Positions 11,701 to 20,700 of a DNA stretch of 64,000 nt are shown in pieces. The notes under the pieces were generated by a model. That model saw nothing but the letters and a program-made list of their open reading frames with translations. It ran no database searches and was not told the DNA's origin. The position numbers were made by a program, and so were the translations under genes. The stretch lies in contig NC_053205.1 of the NCBI RefSeq assembly GCF_905163445.1, positions 2,914,001 to 2,978,000 of the forward strand, written 5' to 3'. The stretch comes from Pararge aegeria. Its lineage: Eukaryota; Arthropoda; Insecta; Lepidoptera; Nymphalidae. The first letter of the stretch is position 1; the number at the start of each line of letters is the position of its first letter.

Positions 11701-14700
11701 CAATATTTCTTTAAGTGTATCGTTTCCATTATAAATCATCTCAACCCAATTTGTAACGTTCTATCCACAATACTTTAATTAATCTCCTTTTCTTAATTAA
11801 TTCATTTTTAAATCCGTCCTCACTTATCTTTGCCGCCAATCTAACTTGTCAAACTCGCGTCTCCCGCCATAGATCCTATACTTTTATTTGACAGTCTACT
11901 AAAGTCCATTATTCTATTTTCAATACATTATCAGTGAGTATACAAACTATTATTTGTTGATATATTTAATATAATCATCGGGTTTATCATAGATAAAGTG
12001 CTGTAATTCCCTATTTCCTAACACGGCCATTCTGACAAGTACTTCGTTCTCGAAGTACATAGGGTTATTCTTTTTAGGTATATGTATTGTATCATAAGTC
12101 TTTAGGTTCAAAGAACATCCTTATAAGTACATCATCTTATATACACCTCTATAACATTAGTTCAAATGGTATATAAGCCTAAAAAAATCATCAAATCAGT
12201 TACATTCTGTATACACTTTTATCAATAAACTGTAAACAATATTTTATCAAAATATAGGCATAATCATAACATTTTATAATTAAAGTGAAAGAGACCGAAA
12301 AAAAAATTTTCATCAAAATTCCACACCATTTAACATATTATAACAATGAAATACTTCTATTAAAGTAAAAAAAATAAATGATTAATTTTCAACAATGTAA
12401 ATCAAAAATACTCATTTTCATTTATCTTGTACATTTTAACATGTACAATCATAATCCAAATATTTCCATCTCAATATAAATCTCAAACAATTTATCCATT
12501 TGCCTCCAGTCAAACTTTATCAAAATATACACATAATTGTATTTCTCCTTAATTCTGTTATTTGCATTGTTAGTCTTATTTAGTCAGAGATGCAATCAGT
12601 ACAGTCTAATAGTCAAACCAATATATACCAAAACACCAACACCCACTGGTGATATCAACAACATCATCACTCTCAAGTGATATCAATAACATCATCACCC
12701 ACTGGTGATATCAACAACATCATCACTCTCAAGTGATATCAATAACATCATCACCCACTGGTGATATCCACATCATCATCACTCTCAAGTGATATCAATA
12801 ACATCATCACCCACTGGTGATATTCATATTTTTTCCACTGTCCAAGTCAAGTAATATATAAGATAAATATAAATAAATTAATATAAAAACGCTAAGATGG
12901 AATTATTTCTATTAGTTTACATCTTTTTTTTTTTTATCATCTCATCATAAAAGCCAAAGTATATTCAATGTTTGTTCAATTGTTATTTCTATTATTCAAT
13001 GTTTTATTTCAATCTAAACATCAATTAAACCACCTGTTTAACAGAATCATTTATCATGCAAGGACTCTTAAAATTTCACATAAATTTAAACAACTGTTAA
13101 CCTAAGTATAATCTAATTATTTATAATGCAACTAATATATTTTCCTTTGCAGCAGCAACATTAATTTAGTTTATAATTGTATTTTATTTATATCATTTTT
13201 AAAAACTTCTCTCAACATCATACTGAAAGATCACTGACCTAACCTAACCCACAACATTTAAGCTGACTCCTAATTCTTTTCTTCACACAACCCAACATAG
13301 AAACTAAACTATTTCATTTAGCTATTCAGTAGTAATTTTCCCTATATGTATTGTTCTGACACATAATCATATTCTATTCTATTCTACCAACAAAATTTTT
13401 TTTTTTTTTGTTTTGTTTTGTTTTATGTGTATTCTTTTATATGTTCTGAATAATTTACACAATCTCTCCTATCTCGGCTTTCCTGACAAGTACTTCGATC
13501 TCGAAGTACATAGAATAGTTCCTAAATAAAAGTCGACAGCTTGGCTAACCTGACTAGTTGCTCAATATAAACTTGAAATCTTGTATGTAATAAATAAGAA
13601 TTAAAAGAAAAATCTATTACACATTCCGTTCGGCTAACCTGACCAGTTAATTTATTTTAGCCTGGACAGACTAATAAAATAAAAGTTAACACAAATTCCA
13701 TTTGGTTAACCTGACTAGTTAAATAAAACTTGAAATTTTAAATTTATCAAACTTATCACACATTCTGTTTGGCCAACTTGACTAGTTGCTCAATTTAAAC
13801 TTGAAATCTTGTATGTAATAAATAAGAATCATAGGAAAAATATATCACACATTCCGTTCGGCTAACCTGACCAGTTTATGTATTTTAACCTTGACAGACT
13901 AATAAAATAAAGCTTAACACAAATTCCATTTGTATAACCAGACTAGTTAAATAAAACTTGATAATTCAAATTTATCAAACTTATTACACATTCTGTTTGG
14001 CCAACTTGACTTGTTGGTTATCACAAACAAACTTAATCATTTCAGCAAAATAAACAAAGAGCCACTAGGCCATATCAGTTTCAGGTAATAAGTACTATCT
14101 TTCAAAAGTAGAAACCACAAAAAGAAAAGATAAATAAAAATATCACATCAATTGGTTCCCCGGACCACATATACTTCAATGGAATTTTACCAAGTCTGGT
14201 GCTCTGTCTCCAGAGTGTTTCTGTTTTAGCACATACCAGCTATTAGTTGAGACTTCATCAAAAACATCAAACCATGTACTATATCCACATTTGCCGGGAT
14301 GGTTATTAATTGGTTCCTCGGACCACATATCCTTAAATAGAATTTCAACAAGCATGGTGCTTTGTCTCCAGAGTGTTTCTGTGTTAGCACATAGCAGCAA
14401 AAAGTTGAGGCATCATCAAAATCATCAAACTCTTTACTATGTCCATATTTGACGGGATGGTTCTAAAAAAAGTAAATCTGCATTAGAGAAAGGCATAAAT
14501 TGGACATGAATAGGATCCCACTTCTGATGCTAAAAAAATATAGAGAATAATGGAGGGCCCAGGTATTCAGATATTCACTGCAATACCCACAATGTTCAGG
14601 ATGGCACTTAGATCTTTCATTAATTAACAGTATTATTGAAGCTAAATACCTAGTTTCTTATCAGTAATCATTTATTCTCATAACTATTATTCTTCCTTCC

Positions 14701-17700
14701 TATTAAAGTATTCATTTTATAAAAGAAATCTTTAAAGCCCACCAACCTGCTTTAGAGCAGTGTTGTGGGTCTGTACTCTATAAACCTGACTTCCCAAGGA
14801 GTGAAATAAAACAACTGGACTGACTCTAATACTGTATATTAAGCTTCTCTATAATTCATATTACTTGTTACCTTCAAATGACTCTACTACCAGTTCGGAA
14901 TGCTGTCTTCGGCAGAGAAGACCACTGGCAAGAAACTCTACCGTTGCTCTTTTATTCAATCAATTAAAACAACTTATCAACACAATTACAACATTGTCAT
15001 ATGCAATAACGCTACGCCCTTTGATACAAGACATATTTTAAGACAGGTAAAACATAACTACTATTATCACTTATAACATCAGGACTTTTGGAACAAGTTG
15101 TTTGTATAGAGCAACCTCTGCTACATAAACTGTCGGTATAAAGTTATGCTAGGGCTCCATATATGATACCTAAATAAACCAAAGGATGAGATATACTTAT
15201 CTAATGCAACATCAGGTACAACCATAGTACCAACAACTTTTAACAACTCCATCACCAGTACATACGACTTGTTTCGCCACAACAATATTTCTTTAAGTGT
15301 ATCGTTTCCATTATAAATCATCTCAACCCAATTTGTAACGTTCTATCCACAATACTTTAATTAATCTCCTTTTCTTAATTAATTCATTTTTAAATCCGTC
15401 CTCACTTATCTTTGCCGCCAATCTAACTTGTCAAACTCGCGTCTCCCGCCATAGATCCTATACTTTTATTTGACAGTCTACTAAAGTCCATTATTCTATT
15501 TTCAATACATTATCAGTGAGTATACAAACTATTATTTGTTGATATATTTAATATAATCATCGGGTTTATCATAGATAAAGTGCTGTAATTCCCTATTTCC
15601 TAACACGCGCATCGTAAAAATTTACTCTCAGCATTTTTCCCTAACGCGCCAAAAGAAGTATAACTTCAAAAATAACCATATAACAAAAATCAAGTTAATT
15701 GGTTGCTTAGTTATGGCGTGAAGGAGAAGGTTAGAAGTTATTCTTCTTTGGCGTAACAAGACAAAAATCTTTTCAAAAATTTTATTTTTCGCCTTATTCT
15801 ACGTTTGTAGACAAAACGAAACTAATAATAGAAAAAAAGGTATTTAATACATTTAAAGTTTTATTATATAACGCATCTAGACGCATCTAGTCAAATAAAG
15901 TACATTATATATCACAAAAAAAAAATTCAAATCATTAAAGAAATTAACATAATAAATATAATTCAAGGAATATTAATTAACTCATAATCGGGCAACTAAG
16001 TCTTACAATTGAATCAATTAAATCACCGGAATGAGCCCGCAGATGGTGACAATTCAAAATGTACACTTTCAAACCTTATAGCTAACTTCAGGGTGTCGAT
16101 TTTTTGTGACAATGTGCGCGCGCATCGTAAAATTTTACTCTCATAATTTTTCCCTAACGCGCCAAAAGAATTATAACTTCAAAAACAAACGCACCTTCGC
16201 ATTAATAATATTAAGGATTCTGTGTTCTAGTGAAACTCTGCAATGACCACGTGCCAAAGTATTCTTCGCGTGACCGCAAGAAGTGTCACATTTGTAGTCG
16301 TGACTTCAGCCAGAAACAGATACTTAATAATCATTTATGGAAGGCGCACGGGTTGGAGGTAAAATAACTTTTTTTCACAATTTCCGGGAACTTCGTTTTA
16401 TTACCTAGCAACACTACTCAAGACGCCATGACTATTTGTTGTGTACTTTCAAATCAGTAAGAATATTGCTTCTTTCGTCTGCTATAGTGGCAATGGTCGT
16501 CAAAATGTATTAAATTAGGATGGCGCCACATTTGCATCAGGGTAACTCTTAAAAGAAGCGCCAAATATAAATATTGTTAGAGTAGGCTTGAAAAATAAAC
16601 AAGGAAGTATGGAGATACAAGGAAGTAAGGTTATATTTACCACAATATTTTGTACAACGTAAGTTGTTGAAATTCTCAATAATAAACTACTTTAGTCGAT
16701 AATGACATTAAATTTTTTAACTCGGCATACTTCAATTCATCTACGATTGCTACATTCATACCATACCGTGTGCATCCACCAGCGCCATTGTGGAGGATTT
16801 TTGAACTGTTATTTAGCGCAACAACTGGACACTTTTTCAACTTTTCTCCCATATAAGATGACTCTCCTTACCTCTACCCTCCATAGTTCTCTTAACACAG
16901 TTGATAGTGTTGCTACGAACAAAAAATGACTTTTACATGACAAAAGTAGTTTTTTTTTTGTGTAAGTTGCGCTAACAATATTATTATATTTTATCTCATA
17001 TAAGCTGTTATATTGACAAGTAATCGCCACTGCTAAAATAAGATACACCTATTATAAGAATTTCTTTAATAGAAAAACCCAATATGTTCTTTACAAGTAT
17101 GGGCCGAGGTGTTAGGTCCAGTGTCTCGTGATCTATAGGTAAATATGGAAGCCACTAAGCTGGCAGCTTTTATTTCCGACCAAAGCATTTGTATTGCACA
17201 ACATTAGTGCTACAGTAAATATACTAAAGCAGTATGGAAACTACAGAAAAAAAGTTCGAAACAAACAAATGCACGCACCGACGGGGTACAGAGCAAGAAC
17301 TCCGACTAAAATCCTGCGATAATAGCTTGGGGCCTCGTCGGTGCGTGCATCTGTGTGCGTGTAATGTTTGTTCGTAGTATCTACATTAAATATATTAACT
17401 GCGTGAGTACTGTCAATAAGTGTTTTCGATAAACTATTTGTCTTTATTTGTCATAATTCTTTATCTAGTACCGTAAGTAACCGGAGGCAGGCCGCTCCGC
17501 TTTGTTCCTTTAAAATATGAAAAAAATGATTTTTTTAATTATGTTATAAAAGAGCAACTGCTGAGTATCTGGCCAGCTTCTCCTAGTTAGAATCCGCCTA
17601 AAAAACTGCGGGTGGAGTTACTACAAACAAAAAAATTTGACATTTCACAGCCTATTAAGAGACCTGCTTGACATTAATGAATTTAGAATTTTTGAATTTT

Positions 17701-20700
17701 ACTAGTGCACTACAAATAACAAGAGTAAAAAATAAACCACGCCAACTAACTCTTTACTCTTTTTTCTTCTTCTTTCTCTTAAACAATTGACTTTCATCAT
17801 CCAGGTGGAAAAACGTAAAGCGTTCTTCTGCCCGCTGTGTTCTGAACGCGTGAGCTATGGAGTCAACTTCAGCGCGCACTTGCTCCACCGTCACCACGTA
17901 ACTGAGCAAGTAGAGCAACTGGAGTTTCGAACTATGGATGGTAGATATTGCATTATCCGGCTCGAAGGACCATGTTGTGTTCTTTTGTTTTTGTGGTCTA
18001 AACCCCTGTGTGCTTGACTAAATCTATACCAAAAATCATGTCGTTTATTTTCTTGATTAGGGAGTGAAGTAATTACAAACAAAAAACCTTTAACATGTGT
18101 ATCACGTATATGGAGTGTGGATTTTGTATAAAAACGGAAGCTTCAACTTATAAGACCACAGATCTCACAACTTCCTCAAGGAAGTTAACGAGTTCACAGA
18201 TGTTTTTTAATTTTGTTAAAAAAACACCCCCACAGACTTCATGATGTACAAAAGTGAAATCCAAGAGGAGACGAAGTACAGGTTCCGCAAGACCACCGCC
18301 AGCAAGCAGACGATAGAGGGCATCCGCTCCCACTACATGTGTAGCCAGTCAGGGATATATGTGTACCAGGTCAGACTATTCCACCCTTAGCACGGTGGCG
18401 TGCACAAAAGCACTGCCTACCCAAAAATTTTTGTAAAACTCATAAATGCGAACAATTTTTCCATTTTATGGCATCTTCCTTCTTTATACATAACCCGGTC
18501 AAAAACCCCGATCACGCCACTGACGTCTACGTACCCTTAGTACGTAATTTCATCAATATCCTTTAACGGTCCACTGCTGGACTAAAAGCCTATCCCAACG
18601 GGAGGGTTAGTCTATAATAGAAAGAAAGAAAAGAGAGAAAGAAAAATCGTCTTTATTGTCATACATTTGTGTAAAATGTTACATATGTGTCATAAATTTG
18701 TTAATCACCACGCTGGGCAGACGGTTTGGTGATCGCAAATGGTAGAAGAAGACTAGACTAGCGCAGTGGACGAAAACGGAATTTACCTTGTTTTAAATAT
18801 TAAATTTGTCCACCCTTCTTCAGCAAGTGCTGTTGGCATGATACATATGGGATTACAAGTTTTAGACTGCAAAATGAATAACATTAGGTCGATTTTGTTT
18901 TGACAATAAAGTGGTTCGTAACTCGAATAAGACTTGACGATTGCGAGCATGATTGCAAAATTAAACTGCAATGTTCGTACTAGGTGGCGCTAGAGTCGCT
19001 ATGAGACTGATATAACAGAGCATATACTAATTTCAGCATCGACTGTAACAGAGCCGTAGCTTAGTGTCCAGGTAGCTCAGGCCGCGATTGCCAGAGAGCC
19101 GCTGATTCAAATCCTGTCAGTTCCGAAAATTTGTTAATGCATTTTAAATTTAAAAAAAAATGTGTGTGTAGTTATGTAAACGCGTTAGAAGTTATACTTC
19201 TTTGGCGTAACAAGATAACAATCTTTTCAAAAATTTTATCTTTCGCCTTATTAAAAACCAACACTAACAATGGAGAAAAAGTATTAATACATTGAAAGTT
19301 TTATTATAACGCATTACATAGTTATGTCATTAACAGAAAACAAAGTTTAATTCAAAATTAAAATTTGAGATTTTTGTACAATTGATCAATTAAATCACCG
19401 GAATGAGCCCGTAGAATTTGACAATGAAAAGTGTACACAATCAAAACTTTTTTTGAAAACTTAAAAGGTTGTCTATAGCTTCTAACTCCTAACTTGATGG
19501 TGTCAGTTTTTTGTAACGGCGCGCGCGCATCGTAAATATTTACTCTTATCATTATTCCGTAACGCGCCAAAAGAAGTATAACTTCAAAAATAAAATTAAA
19601 ACTGATTGCCAAGCGATAAATTGCCCCATGCATGCATTTATCTTTCAGGGCAAAGGCAAACGTCTCGCACCCGAGCGCCAAATATATAAGACGGGTAAAG
19701 CTTGCCCCGCGCACATGATCGTCACTGAGACGATGGATAAAGTGCTCGTCACTTTCTACATGACTCACGTCGGACATGGCAGTAAGTAGAATCGGGTATA
19801 TAGGTATCCGGATACCAGACCATTAGGGTTTAACTCAATTCTTCTTAGTCGTTTCAGTTTTGACAGACTGGTCGTGGTAGTCATCTGGGTTTTGTGGCTC
19901 GCTTGACAATACTTCGCCACTCTTCTCTAACGGTTGCCTTTCTTGCAACCGTTAGAGAAGAGGAGCATTCATGTAGAGGAGCCTCGATTGTTTTGTTTAA
20001 TTCAATCAATTCAGGTTTAATAGTTGACCCAGGGATTTCTCGAACTCGGTAGGAGTCTTCGAACAGTGCGTGTTGCCAGTGATGGCTTACGGATCTGAGA
20101 CATGGTCTCAAATTATGGGCCTCGTAAGAAGGCTCAGAGTCACTCAGCGGAGAGAGCTATGCTAGGAGTATCTCTACGTGACCAAAGCTACCGACATCAT
20201 AGCTCAGCGAGTCGCGAAGCTGAAGTGGCAATAGGCGGGGCACATATCTCGGAGAACCGGTGGACGCTCTGGTCTTAAGGTGCTGGAATGGCGATCCCGC
20301 ACCGGAAAACGCAGCGTAGGTCGGTCCCCAAAGCGGCGGACAGATGACATCAGGCGAGTCGCTCGGCGTCGCTGGAGGCAAGCGGCCCAGGACCGTGTAT
20401 TGTGGAACTCTCTACAAAAGACCTAAGTCCAGCAGTGGACGTCAATTGGTTGAAATGAAATGATGAATAGTTGACCAGGCACCATTTATTGGCCACTTGC
20501 AATATGAATGCCCGTTTTCACTAAGTTTGATTGTAACACCCTAGATACTTATAATAAAACTGTACGGTTAGAATTTTGTACATTGAAGATATTTAAAAAA
20601 TTTTTTTTGGAAATCTATAATCGATACTAAAGCTAAAACTGTAATTTTTTCACTCGTGTCTGTCTATCTGTCTGTATCTGGGCCGCGCATCACGCTGACA

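Larger units (their letters stand above)
10946..15605. mobile_element. LTR retrotransposon without coding capacity (LARD-like)
   Basis: Two 1,078-bp direct repeats begin TGCTAAAAAA and end TTCCTAACA (TG...CA). The flanking 4-bp CGCG occurs at 10942-10945 and 15606-15609. Removing the element and one CGCG restores GTACGCGCGCATCG, which matches the uninterrupted relative near 16108. The 2,504-bp interior holds several tandem arrays and no gag or pol that I can recognise. The two LTRs look identical, which suggests recent insertion. It occupies most of intron 5 of the zinc-finger gene. It would need proteins from another LTR element to move. Confidence 0.85.

Noticed and set aside
11539..15321. 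Two identical 66-codon frames on the minus strand as a duplicated gene
   Set aside because: They are in the two LTRs of one element; identity comes from the LTRs, and the frame has no recognised domain.
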